9,348 nt of DNA, taken from positions 1 to 9,348 of the forward strand of contig CACYDL010000112.1 of the NCBI GenBank assembly GCA_902773195.1, written 5' to 3'. Position numbers and translations under genes: made by a program. The number at the start of each line of letters is the position of its first letter. Position 1 is the stretch's first letter. Under the pieces are notes generated by a model. The model was not told where the DNA came from, ran no database searches, and saw only the letters and a program-made list of their open reading frames with translations. The DNA comes from an uncultured Lachnospiraceae bacterium (GTDB taxonomy: Bacteria > Bacillota_A > Clostridia > Lachnospirales > Lachnospiraceae). Below, in pieces: positions 1 to 5,720 of this stretch.

Positions 1-1
1 C

Positions 2-430
2 CAGTTCGTCGCCGGATTCATCGGATCCCCGCAGATGAACTTCATGGATGCCAAGGTCAAGGTCAACGGCCAGAACGTCACCCTTACGGTGGGCGAGCAT
101 CAGCTCGAGGTCCCGGCCGACAAGGCTAAGGCGATCATCGACGGCAACTATGACGGCAAGACCATCGTTCTCGGCATCCGTCCGGAGGACGTCCATGATG
201 AGGAAGCCTTCGTGAAGGCCAATCCGAATTCCACGATCTCCGCTCCGGTCCGCGTCTACGAGCTTCTCGGCGCCGAAGTTTTCCTGTATTTCGACTTCGC
301 CGGAACACAGATGACCGCCCGCGTCAATCCGAGAACGCCCGCGAGAGCCGGCGACACCGTCACCTTCGCGCTTGACATGGACAAGACGCATTACTTCGAC
401 AAGGAGACCGAGGTCACGATCACTGACTGA
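2..430 (+). CDS. ugpC: ABC sugar-importer ATPase, MsmX/UgpC type (C-terminal part)
   Basis: The 5' end lies outside the window; 142 residues and the TGA stop are visible. This is the regulatory C-terminal region of the cytoplasmic ATPase that powers carbohydrate ABC importers. It contains the end of the nucleotide-binding domain, with the family-typical FIGSPQMNFMDA junction near residues 6-17. The MOBE/TOBE-type beta domain follows, with LGIRPEDV, VYELLGAEVFLYFD and the DMDKTHYFDKET ending characteristic of UgpC/MsmX/MalK proteins. Walker A, Walker B and the signature motif are upstream of the window and cannot be checked. In Bacillota one such ATPase often serves several sugar importers; whether this one does cannot be seen. 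No permease or binding-protein gene follows, so it is either the last gene of its operon or stands alone. The symbol ugpC is the usual family label and does not imply glycerol-3-phosphate as substrate. Confidence 0.93.
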   Translation, partial: QFVAGFIGSPQMNFMDAKVKVNGQNVTLTVGEHQLEVPADKAKAIIDGNYDGKTIVLGIRPEDVHDEEAFVKANPNSTISAPVRVYELLGAEVFLYFDFAGTQMTARVNPRTPARAGDTVTFALDMDKTHYFDKETEVTITD

Positions 431-490
431 TCCCTCCTGCCGGATTGAGACTGCAAGAATTTTTCACATTCTCCTTATGATGTTGTTTCA

Positions 491-524
491 GGGAAACGGG
501 CTGCCTTCGGGCAGTCCGTTTCCC
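491..524 (+). terminator. UUCG-capped hairpin, probable terminator of the ABC ATPase gene
   Basis: GGGAAACGG (491-499) pairs perfectly with CCGTTTCCC (516-524). It continues through one G-U pair and CTGCC/GGCAG to a TTCG tetraloop at 506-509, a 15-bp stem in all. It lies 60 bases after the ABC stop and before the next promoter, as expected of a terminator. The bases after it (GCTGTTCAAG) are not a proper U-tract, so termination may be weak, factor-assisted, or the hairpin may mainly stabilise the 3' end. Confidence 0.6.
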
Positions 525-539
525 GCTGTTCAAGAAAGA

Positions 540-569
540 TTGACTTTCCCTCCCGTGTTGGTAGATAAT
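540..569 (+). promoter_or_regulatory. Sigma-70-type promoter of the regulator/hydratase unit
   Basis: TTGACT (540-545) and GATAAT (564-569) each match the consensus at five of six positions and are separated by 18 bases. Transcription would begin near 576, leaving a leader of about 110 bases before the regulator's ATG. It follows the hairpin at 491-524, so it is placed to start a new unit. Assigned from sequence only. Confidence 0.55.
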
Positions 570-584
570 AGAACGGCAGTGTTT

Positions 585-628
585 CGGAAAAGCCGCGCCG
601 CGGAACAGCTGTCCGCCGGGCTTTTCCG
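585..628 (+). other. Leader stem-loop upstream of the CdaR/PucR-type regulator
   Basis: CGGAAAAGCC (585-594) pairs perfectly with GGCTTTTCCG (619-628), 10 bp. A second stem nests inside: GCGGA (600-604) with TCCGC (612-616). If the promoter at 540-569 is used, this hairpin sits about 10 bases from the 5' end of the mRNA and about 60 bases before the ATG. It has no U-tract after it. It could protect the 5' end, be an attenuator element, or be an inverted-repeat binding site in DNA. The sequence does not decide between these. Confidence 0.45.
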
Positions 629-686
629 CTTCGCAGACAGAGGCGTCCGCTGAATTCCGAAGGATTCCGGCGCCGACGGGGGTGCT

Positions 687-1607
687 ATGAAGGAAGAAGA
701 AAGAATCCGGCGGTCGCTCGAGGAGCTGAAGCGCCTGACCGGCCTTACGCTGGAGCTGGCCGGGGACGGCGCCGACAGCCCTGAGGCGGGGGAGAAACTG
801 GCGGCTCTCGCGTCCGCCTACCGGGAGAAGTATGACCGGACGAATTTTATCCGCCATCTCCTCGCCGGAAATATCAGGGAGACGGATCTCTACGCCTCCG
901 CGGCGCGCTTTCATATCAAGGAGAACGAGCGCCGGGTGCTCTACGTGGTGGAGTGCGGCGAGAGAAACGCGGAGACGGCGGAGAAGATCCTGAAGCACAT
1001 GTTCACCTCCGACCGCAAGGACATTCTCGCGGTGAACGACGAGCGGCGGGTGCTCCTGATCCGGACGGTGAGAGACCAGGAGAAGGAGGAGCAGAGACTT
1101 TCCCTCTCCCATACCATTGTGGATACCCTGAATACCGAGGCGATGATCAAGGTGCGCGTAGGCTTCGGACGGGAGACGGCGGACCTGGGCGGTCTGCCGG
1201 AGGCCTTCAGGGAGGCCTGCCTCGCGCTGGAGGTGGGAAGGATTTTCTACGGAGGGGAGACGGTGCTCCACTACAACAGCCTGGGGATCGGGAGACTGAT
1301 CTACGATCTGCCCGAGGAATCCGCCAGACTGTATCTCCGGGAGCTGTTCGGGGACGGCAGCCCGGAGGACCTCGACGAGGAAACGCGCATCATCATCAAC
1401 GCATTTTTTGACAACAACCTGAACATCTCCGAGACGGCGCGCCAGCTGTATGTGCACAGGAACACGCTCGTCTACAGGCTGGAGAAGCTGCACCAGGCGT
1501 CGGGACTGGATCTCCGCATCTTTGACGACGCCGTCGCGCTGAAGCTCGCGCTCATGATCAGCAGCAGCCTCAGGGCGGGGAAACAGACAAAGGGAGGACC
1601 CAGATAG
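687..1607 (+). CDS. CdaR/PucR-type transcriptional regulator
   Basis: A 306-residue cytoplasmic DNA-binding protein. The C-terminus (about 233-292) is the PucR/CdaR helix-turn-helix: FFDNNLNISETARQLYVHRN followed by TLVYRLEKLHQASGLDL, the family's most conserved block. Residues about 50-200 resemble the GGDEF-like middle domain of CdaR-type regulators (NFIRHLLAGNI near 53-63, then VRVGFGRETADLGGLPEAF). The N-terminal 45 residues are probably helical, and no sugar-diacid recognition or PucR N-terminal domain is visible, so the ligand is unknown. The ATG follows GGGGGTG with short spacing. The TAG stop directly abuts the ATG of the hydratase, so the two are almost certainly co-transcribed. Regulators of this family are usually activators of adjacent metabolic genes; control of the hydratase, and possibly of its own gene, is an inference from position. 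Family assignment is secure, specificity is not. Confidence 0.88.
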   Translation: MKEEERIRRSLEELKRLTGLTLELAGDGADSPEAGEKLAALASAYREKYDRTNFIRHLLAGNIRETDLYASAARFHIKENERRVLYVVECGERNAETAEKILKHMFTSDRKDILAVNDERRVLLIRTVRDQEKEEQRLSLSHTIVDTLNTEAMIKVRVGFGRETADLGGLPEAFREACLALEVGRIFYGGETVLHYNSLGIGRLIYDLPEESARLYLRELFGDGSPEDLDEETRIIINAFFDNNLNISETARQLYVHRNTLVYRLEKLHQASGLDLRIFDDAVALKLALMISSSLRAGKQTKGGPR

Positions 1608-3905
1608 ATGATAAAGCTTCACGAAGGACAGGTATATCTCAGAGAAGGCAGGGAGATCTGTGCCTCATCGCCGGTGCCGGCGGAAGAGGCGGGGAAAGGC
1701 ACTATCGCCTACGGGATTCTGAAGGACCACAACACGTCCGGCAGCATGGAGGACCTGAAGCTCAGGTTCGACGCGCTGACGTCCCACGACATCACCTACG
1801 TGGGAATCATTCAGACGGCGAGGGCGTCCGGTCTCGAAAAGTTCCCGGTTCCCTACGTTCTGACCAACTGCCACAATTCCCTCTGCGCGGTGGGAGGCAC
1901 CATCAACGCGGACGACCACGTCTTCGGCCTGAGCGCGGCGCAGAAATACGGCGGCGTGTACGTTCCCCCGATGCAGGCGGTCATCCATCAGTACGCCCGC
2001 GAGATGCTCGCCGGCGGCGGAAAGATGATCCTGGGATCGGACAGCCACACGAGATACGGCGCGCTGGGTACGATGGCCGTGGGCGAGGGAGGCCCGGAGC
2101 TCGTAAAGCAGCTGCTGGGGAGAACCTACGACATCCGGATGCCGGGGGTCGTCGCGGTCCTTCTGACGGGGGAGGTGCAGCCCGGCACAGGTCCCCAGGA
2201 CGTCGCCCTGGCGATCATCGGAGCCGTCTTCAGAAACGGCTTCGTGAAGAACAAGGTGATGGAATTTGTCGGACCGGGCGTCGCCGGCCTTTCGATGGAT
2301 TTCCGCATCGGCGTCGACGTCATGACGACGGAGTCGACCTGCCTTTCCAGCATCTGGCAGACGGACGAGAGGACGGAGGAGTATCTGCGGATCCACGGCC
2401 GCCCCGAGGCGTACAGAAGCCTCGCCCCCGCCGAGTGGGCGCTCTATGACGGATGCATCGAGATCGATCTGTCGAAGATCTCTCCCATGATCGCCATGCC
2501 CTATCATCCGAGCTGCGTCTATACCATCGACGAGGTGAACGACCATCCTTACGAGATCCTGAAGGAGGCGGAGGAGAGAGCGAAGGTGTCCTTCGGCGAA
2601 AAGGTCCGGGTGGATCTCGCGGGAAAGATCCGGGACGGAAGACTCGCGGTCGATCAGGGAATCATCGCCGGATGCGCAGGCGGCGGATATGAGAATATCT
2701 GCGACGCCGCGGACATCCTGCGGGGAAGGTCCATCGGCAGCGGCGCCTTCTCGCTGAATATCTATCCGGCCTCCATGCCGGTCTACCGCCAGCTGATCAA
2801 AAACGGTGTCCTGGCGGATCTCGTCGATACCGGGGCCGTTATCAAGCCGGCCTTCTGCGGACCGTGCTTCGGAGCGGGCGACACGCCGTCCAACAACGCG
2901 TTCTCCATCCGGCATTCCACGAGAAACTTCCCGAACCGCGAGGGGTCGAAGGTCCAGGAGGGCCAGATCGCCTCGGTGGCGCTGATGGACGCGAGGTCCA
3001 TCGCGGCGACGGCCGCGAACGGGGGGCGTCTCACCTCCGCGGCGGAGTTTGAGGGGGAATACACCAGACCCGCCTACTTCTTCGACCGCACGATCTATGA
3101 GAACAGAGTCTACGACAGCCACGGCGTCCCGAAGCCCGGGACGGAGCTGGTGCTCGGCCCCAATATCAGGGACTGGCCCGGCATGGCCGCGCTGACGGAT
3201 CACCTTCTCCTGAAGGTCACGGCCGAGATCCACGATCCGGTGACGACGACGGATGAGCTGATTCCGTCCGGGGAGACTTCCTCCTACCGGTCCAATCCGC
3301 TCCGCCTGGCGTCCTTTGCCCTCTCAAGAAAGGATCCCGCCTATGTCGGAAGGGCCCTGGAGGTGCAGAAGGGAGAGAAGGCGAGAGAAGAGGCGCTGGC
3401 GGACGGAAATGCCGCGGCCGGCGCGGGAAGCTCCGCGGAGAAAATGGTGCGGGAGGCGCTTCCGGAGGCCGGAGACGCCATGGAGAAGGCCGCGTCCGTG
3501 TGCAGCGGCGCGGGATACGAAAACACGGGGATCGGATCCGTCGTCTTCGCCAGAAAACCGGGTGACGGCTCCGCCAGGGAACAGGCGGCCTCCTGCCAGA
3601 AGGTTCTCGGGGGCTGGGCGAATATCGCCTTCGAGTATGCGACGAAGCGGTACCGCTCCAATCTTATCAACTGGGGCATGCTGCCCTTCCTGATCGAGGA
3701 GGGGGAGCTTCCCTTCCGGAACGGGGACTGGCTGTTTGTACCTGACATCAGAAGCGCCGTCGCCGAAAAGCGGAGCGGGATCAGGGCCTGGGCCTTCGGA
3801 CCGGAGGGGGCGCGGGAATTCACGCTTTCTCTGGGAGACCTCACGGACGACGAGAGAGAGATCATTCTCGACGGCTGTCTGATCAACTATTACCGGAATC
3901 ACTGA
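1608..3905 (+). CDS. Aconitase-superfamily hydratase (YbhJ-like)
   Basis: A 765-residue cytoplasmic Fe-S hydro-lyase of unknown substrate, close in length to the E. coli YbhJ group. All three cluster cysteines of aconitases are present: C356 ([11 protein letters not shown], at the place of SCTNSSYED), C417 and C420 (FCGPCFG). SDSHTRYG (144-151) matches the aconitase Asp-Ser-His motif, and [12 protein letters not shown] (436-447) keeps both arginines of the RNF block. The swivel domain has GDGSAREQ (652-659), matching GSSREH, so the catalytic Ser (655) and Arg (657) remain. Differences from true aconitase are Asn to Tyr at 150, TNSS to AGGG after C356, and SSREH to [21 protein letters not shown] (556-570) is, as I recall, typical of the YbhJ group. 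An Ala/Gly/Glu-rich stretch (about 585-635) looks like a variable linker. GGGAGG at 1592-1597 serves the ATG that abuts the regulator stop. No citrate synthase or isocitrate dehydrogenase gene is nearby, so a TCA role is not supported. Confidence 0.9.
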   Translation: MIKLHEGQVYLREGREICASSPVPAEEAGKGTIAYGILKDHNTSGSMEDLKLRFDALTSHDITYVGIIQTARASGLEKFPVPYVLTNCHNSLCAVGGTINADDHVFGLSAAQKYGGVYVPPMQAVIHQYAREMLAGGGKMILGSDSHTRYGALGTMAVGEGGPELVKQLLGRTYDIRMPGVVAVLLTGEVQPGTGPQDVALAIIGAVFRNGFVKNKVMEFVGPGVAGLSMDFRIGVDVMTTESTCLSSIWQTDERTEEYLRIHGRPEAYRSLAPAEWALYDGCIEIDLSKISPMIAMPYHPSCVYTIDEVNDHPYEILKEAEERAKVSFGEKVRVDLAGKIRDGRLAVDQGIIAGCAGGGYENICDAADILRGRSIGSGAFSLNIYPASMPVYRQLIKNGVLADLVDTGAVIKPAFCGPCFGAGDTPSNNAFSIRHSTRNFPNREGSKVQEGQIASVALMDARSIAATAANGGRLTSAAEFEGEYTRPAYFFDRTIYENRVYDSHGVPKPGTELVLGPNIRDWPGMAALTDHLLLKVTAEIHDPVTTTDELIPSGETSSYRSNPLRLASFALSRKDPAYVGRALEVQKGEKAREEALADGNAAAGAGSSAEKMVREALPEAGDAMEKAASVCSGAGYENTGIGSVVFARKPGDGSAREQAASCQKVLGGWANIAFEYATKRYRSNLINWGMLPFLIEEGELPFRNGDWLFVPDIRSAVAEKRSGIRAWAFGPEGAREFTLSLGDLTDDEREIILDGCLINYYRNH

Positions 3906-3916
3906 GAACACAGCGT

Positions 3917-3960
3917 CTCTCTTCTTCCGCCCGCCGGGCGGGGGAAGAGAGGTAATTGTC
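3917..3960 (+). terminator. GC-rich hairpin after the hydratase gene, probable terminator
   Basis: CTCTCTTC (3917-3924) pairs with GAAGAGAG (3944-3951). The stem continues through two G-U pairs and CCGCCC/GGGCGG to a 3-base loop at 3933-3935, 16 pairs in total. It starts 11 bases after the hydratase stop. The bases after it (GTAATTGTCTG) are only moderately U-rich, so it may be an imperfect intrinsic terminator. Confidence 0.65.
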
Positions 3961-4006
3961 TGAAAATGTTTTGGAAATTAAAACAATATATAAAATATCA
4001 GACAAT
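3955..4006. repeat. Nested A+T-rich inverted repeats upstream of the orphan promoter
   Basis: ATTGTCTGA (3955-3963) and TCAGACAAT (3998-4006) are a perfect 9-bp inverted repeat. TGTTTT (3967-3972) and AAAACA (3980-3985) nest inside it around a 7-base A+T-rich loop. It lies just after the hydratase terminator and about 55 bases before the -35 box at 4061. It could be a protein-binding site for that promoter or a folded 3' end of the hydratase mRNA. Confidence 0.5.
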
Positions 4007-4014
4007 AAATACAA

Positions 4015-4026
4015 ATTGCGCGCAAT
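4015..4026. promoter_or_regulatory. 12-bp perfect palindrome, possible operator
   Basis: ATTGCGCGCAAT reads the same on both strands. Its half-site ATTGCG recurs at 4067-4072, directly after the -35 box of the promoter at 4061-4089. A palindrome upstream plus a half-site inside the promoter is an arrangement seen with dimeric regulators. I cannot name the regulator. Confidence 0.4.
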
Positions 4027-4060
4027 GGGCGAAAAATACAATTTTAGAACAAAAAATATA

Positions 4061-4089
4061 TTGACAATTGCGGGGCGTTCTGGTATATT
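4061..4089 (+). promoter_or_regulatory. Near-consensus extended -10 promoter with no recognised gene behind it
   Basis: TTGACA (4061-4066) is a perfect -35 box. After an optimal 17-base spacer comes TATATT (4084-4089), a 5/6 -10 box preceded by TGG (4081-4083), the extended -10 signature. The 30 bases upstream are very A+T-rich, like an UP element. Transcription would start near 4096. This is the best-matched promoter in the window, yet the nearest recognisable downstream gene is about 730 bases away. Confidence 0.75.
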
Positions 4090-4095
4090 CATTAC

Positions 4096-4560
4096 ATCAA
4101 AAGACAGTTGATACAGACATCAGAAAGCACCATTTAACCGTTTCAGTCTTTCTGCCGGATGAAGCACACGGAGACGAGAAATCCGGTGCGGGACGATTTC
4201 GATCAGACGAAAAGACGAAGGAAGAAGCAGTAAAGAAGACTGAAACCACCGGAGAAAAGGAGGGCTGGTCCATTGAGAACATCAGAAGAACCGATCATCT
4301 CAGCTCCTCAATATGAAAACGGCAGAATTCAGCAGTTCCCGACGAGAAAGCCTTTTCCCACACATGAAAGTATTGTATATACTGCGTGACAGAGAGTCAC
4401 AAACCAACGCGGAAAGGTATATCAGCTGAATCTTCATATTGAGTACCTGCCATCTTACAGCAGACCGGGCACCCGGAAAAACGATCCGGAACGCCGACGT
4501 GAAACTCTCTGCTGCAGGAACCCCTCAATGATCAGGGTAACAAAAAGTTCCGATCCAGGA
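4096..4560 (+). ncRNA. Candidate structured RNA transcribed from the 4061-4089 promoter
   Basis: The transcript could fold into several helices. GTTTCAGTCTT (4140-4150) pairs perfectly with AAGACTGAAAC (4236-4246) and encloses an inner hairpin: GCAC+CGGA (4164-4172, one bulged A) with TCCG+GTGC (4182-4189). Further on are GTGAC/GTCAC (4386-4390/4396-4400) and CAGCAGA/TCTGCTG (4458-4464/4508-4514), the latter extended by CCTG/CAGG (4446-4449/4515-4518). GGAAC/GTTCC (4517-4521/4547-4551) overlaps that extension and is an alternative. Only the 11-bp repeat is unlikely by chance in this length; the shorter helices are weak evidence singly. No known RNA family is recognised. The 3' end is arbitrary, because no intrinsic terminator with a U-tract was found. 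The same transcript might instead be a leader for the short frame at 4273 or for the gene at 4827. Confidence 0.3.
4273..4389 (+). CDS. Possible 38-residue small protein, no known family
   Basis: A TTG codon at 4273 lies 9 bases after a strong Shine-Dalgarno sequence, AGGAGG (4258-4263), and opens a frame of 38 codons ending in TGA. The peptide begins MRTSEEPIISAPQYENGR and is polar and proline-containing, with no membrane segment, signal peptide or motif that I recognise. It is about 180 bases downstream of the start predicted for the 4061-4089 promoter, so the 11-bp stem at 4140-4246 would lie in its leader. Support rests on the ribosome site alone. The start is a weak codon, and a frame of this length is expected by chance. 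It could be a small or leader peptide, or nothing. Confidence 0.2.
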   Translation: MRTSEEPIISAPQYENGRIQQFPTRKPFPTHESIVYTA

Positions 4561-4698
4561 AGCTTCACAGCGGAACGAGATGAATCTGACATTGAAAAAT
4601 GGATATGAAATTTCTAAATCGAAAGATGAGCCGGGAATAAAAATAAAACTTTAAAATAGATTCCTGATGACTTCCGAAAAAACAGAGGACAAAAAAGG

Positions 4699-4728
4699 AA
4701 TCCTCACCAAGAAGAATTGAGGTATAAT
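4699..4728 (+). promoter_or_regulatory. Possible promoter of the pseudouridine synthase gene
   Basis: TATAAT (4723-4728) is a perfect -10 box in an A+T-rich setting. No good -35 box lies at the right distance (AATCCT or ATCCTC near 4699-4705), and there is no TG extension. If used, transcription would begin near 4735, so the stem-loop at 4752-4793 would be in the leader. Confidence 0.4.
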
Positions 4729-4751
4729 ATAATTGAATAACGGAGAATTCT

Positions 4752-4793
4752 AAGCGGTCGCCGTATTACGAACAGGTAGTATGACGACCGCTT
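4752..4793 (+). other. Leader stem-loop 34 bases before the pseudouridine synthase start
   Basis: AAGCGGTCG (4752-4760) pairs perfectly with CGACCGCTT (4785-4793), 9 bp. After one mismatch, seven more pairs including two G-U join 4762-4768 to 4777-4783 around an 8-base loop. Only TT plus CGTGCG follows, so it is at best a weak terminator for transcripts from upstream. It could equally be a leader element of the next gene. Confidence 0.5.
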
Positions 4794-4826
4794 TCGTGCG
4801 CGGGGAAGAAAGGGGAACGTGAGAAA

Positions 4827-5477
4827 TTGCGGTGGAACGCTGAGGATCTGATCGTATATGAAGACAGGGACGTGGTCGTCGTCAGGAAACCGGCCGGCCT
4901 GGCCTCGGAGAGCGCCAGGGTGACGGAGGCCGATCTGTACAGTATTCTGAGGGCGCGGTACGGAGAAATCTTTCTGGTCCACCGGCTCGACCAGCCCGTG
5001 GAGGGACTGATGGCGGCGGCGAGGACCGGCTCCGCCGCGGCGGCTCTGGGAGCCCAGCTGGCGGACGGGAGGATGAGAAAGCGCTATCTCGCCAGAGTGA
5101 GCGGCCGGATCCCGCCGGAGGGAGGGACGCTGACGGATTATCTGGTCCGGGACGGACAGACCAACACGTCCCGGGTGGTGCCTGCCGGGGCGGCCGGCGC
5201 CTCCGGCGGCAGGAGACGGGCGGACACCCCGAAGAAGGCGGTGCTCACCTTCCGGAGGGCTGCCGGCAGAATGCTGGAGGTGGAGCTGGCGACGGGACGG
5301 CACCACCAGATCCGCGTCCAGCTTTCTCACGCGGGCATGCCCATCGACGGGGACCGGAAGTACGGGGGGCAGGAGGCGGAGAGACTCTGCCTCTGCGCGG
5401 CAGAGCTGTCCTTCTGCCACCCGGTGACCGGGAAAAGAATGGAATTCCGCACGGAGCCGTCCTTCCGCCCGGAATGA
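4827..5477 (+). CDS. RluA-family RNA pseudouridine synthase, short form
   Basis: A 216-residue enzyme expected to convert specific uridines of rRNA or tRNA to pseudouridine. Family motifs appear in order: the opening block LIVYEDRDVVVVRKPAGLA (8-26), the catalytic block VHRLDQPVEGL (51-61) with catalytic Asp55, KRYLARVSG (85-93), and TGRHHQIRVQLSHAGMPIDG (156-175) followed by DRKYGG. There is no N-terminal S4 domain, so it belongs to the short RluA-type group. HRLDQPVEG replaces the usual HRLDRETSG, a variant I recall from Clostridia homologues, and an Ala/Gly/Arg-rich insert lies at about 117-135. The target cannot be predicted. The TTG start is preferred because no in-frame ATG or GTG occurs between the upstream stop (4782) and the conserved region. 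AGGGG at 4811-4815 lies 11 bases upstream, rather far. The gene seems monocistronic, with its own leader and terminator. Confidence 0.88.
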   Translation: MRWNAEDLIVYEDRDVVVVRKPAGLASESARVTEADLYSILRARYGEIFLVHRLDQPVEGLMAAARTGSAAAALGAQLADGRMRKRYLARVSGRIPPEGGTLTDYLVRDGQTNTSRVVPAGAAGASGGRRRADTPKKAVLTFRRAAGRMLEVELATGRHHQIRVQLSHAGMPIDGDRKYGGQEAERLCLCAAELSFCHPVTGKRMEFRTEPSFRPE

Positions 5478-5480
5478 ACC

Positions 5481-5521
5481 GCGGGGACGCGAACGCTCTC
5501 TGTCCTCCCGCTTCTTATTTG
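5481..5521 (+). terminator. Intrinsic terminator of the pseudouridine synthase gene
   Basis: GCGGG (5481-5485) pairs with CCCGC (5507-5511). GAC (5486-5488) can extend the stem by pairing with GTC (5502-5504) if a 2-base bulge is allowed. The right arm runs into TTCTTATTTGTCTCTT, a fair U-rich tract. It begins three bases after the stop codon and precedes the next promoter, separating this gene from the V-ATPase operon. Confidence 0.65.
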
Positions 5522-5565
5522 TCTCTTCAAAACCGACCGATTTCATAGTAATTTTCAAAACGGTA

Positions 5566-5574
5566 TGTTATAAT
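5566..5574 (+). promoter_or_regulatory. Extended -10 promoter of the V-type ATPase operon
   Basis: TGT followed by a perfect TATAAT (5569-5574) forms an extended -10 element. No good -35 box is found 16-18 bases upstream (TAGTAA at 5546-5551), which extended -10 promoters can tolerate. The start would be near 5581, giving a leader of about 140 bases to the first ATPase gene. It is the only promoter candidate between the terminator at 5481-5521 and the operon. Confidence 0.6.
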
Positions 5575-5596
5575 GTACCGCGAATATTGCCGTCCG

Positions 5597-5649
5597 AGGG
5601 CCCCGCAGGCCCTGTCTGTCCGGCCAGGGGCGCTTTTTGCGGCGGCCGG
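5597..5649 (+). other. GC-rich paired leader elements of the V-ATPase mRNA
   Basis: AGGGCC (5597-5602) pairs with GGCCCT (5608-5613) around a 5-base loop. CCGGCC (5620-5625) pairs with GGCCGG (5644-5649), enclosing CGC-TTTTT-GCG (5631-5641). Neither is followed by a U-tract, so these are not plain terminators. They occupy the first half of the predicted leader. No known riboswitch core is recognised by eye. Confidence 0.4.
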
Positions 5650-5720
5650 AGGGAGCGGGGACGATGCGGGAGACGCGGAAGATACGCCTCCGGGACGGCG
5701 GGATGGAAGGCGGTGAAACG

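Larger units (their letters stand above)
3906..4826 (+). other. Gene-free, A+T-richer region with regulatory and RNA-like features
   Basis: These 921 bases contain no protein gene that I recognise on either strand. Base composition drops from the GC-rich coding level to clearly A+T-rich, most strongly at 3960-4060 and 4590-4740. In order it holds the hydratase hairpin (3917-3951), a nested inverted repeat (3955-4006), a 12-bp palindrome (4015-4026) and a near-consensus promoter (4061-4089). It then has about 630 bases with several potential RNA helices and one short frame with a good ribosome site (4273-4389), a TATAAT box (4723-4728) and a leader stem-loop (4752-4793). I see no tRNA, rRNA or insertion-sequence ends. 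A decayed gene cannot be excluded, but no frame gives a family signature. Confidence 0.7.

Noticed and set aside
420..1622. Long open frame on the minus strand opposite the regulator gene (about 400 codons)
   Set aside because: It mirrors a well-supported + strand gene in GC-rich DNA. The translation is rich in Arg, Leu and His and shows no family motif.
1665..3233. Minus-strand open frame of about 520 codons opposite the hydratase
   Set aside because: The + strand frame has full aconitase-superfamily motifs. The antisense frame has none and no sensible ribosome site, a typical GC-rich shadow.
1608..3905. Hydratase as a genuine TCA-cycle aconitase (acn)
   Set aside because: Substrate-pocket residues are altered, length and swivel region fit the YbhJ group, and no TCA genes are adjacent.
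4068..4316. 82-codon + strand frame in the gene-free region
   Set aside because: Its first codons lie inside the spacer and -10 box of the promoter at 4061-4089 and precede the predicted transcription start. There is no ribosome site and no family similarity.
4313..4429. ATG-started 38-codon frame (MKTAEFSSSRRES...)
   Set aside because: There is no Shine-Dalgarno sequence before the ATG, and it overlaps the better-supported short frame at 4273-4389 in another frame.
3906..4826. Insertion sequence or prophage remnant explaining the A+T-richer stretch
   Set aside because: No transposase-like frame, terminal inverted repeats with target duplication, or integrase/phage motif was found.
5637..5720. 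Upstream starts (TTG 5637, ATG 5664, ATG 5703) for the first V-ATPase gene
   Set aside because: They add Arg/Gly-rich residues unlike the stalk subunit, and the coiled-coil sequence starts at 5721. ATG 5703 or 5664 cannot be fully excluded.
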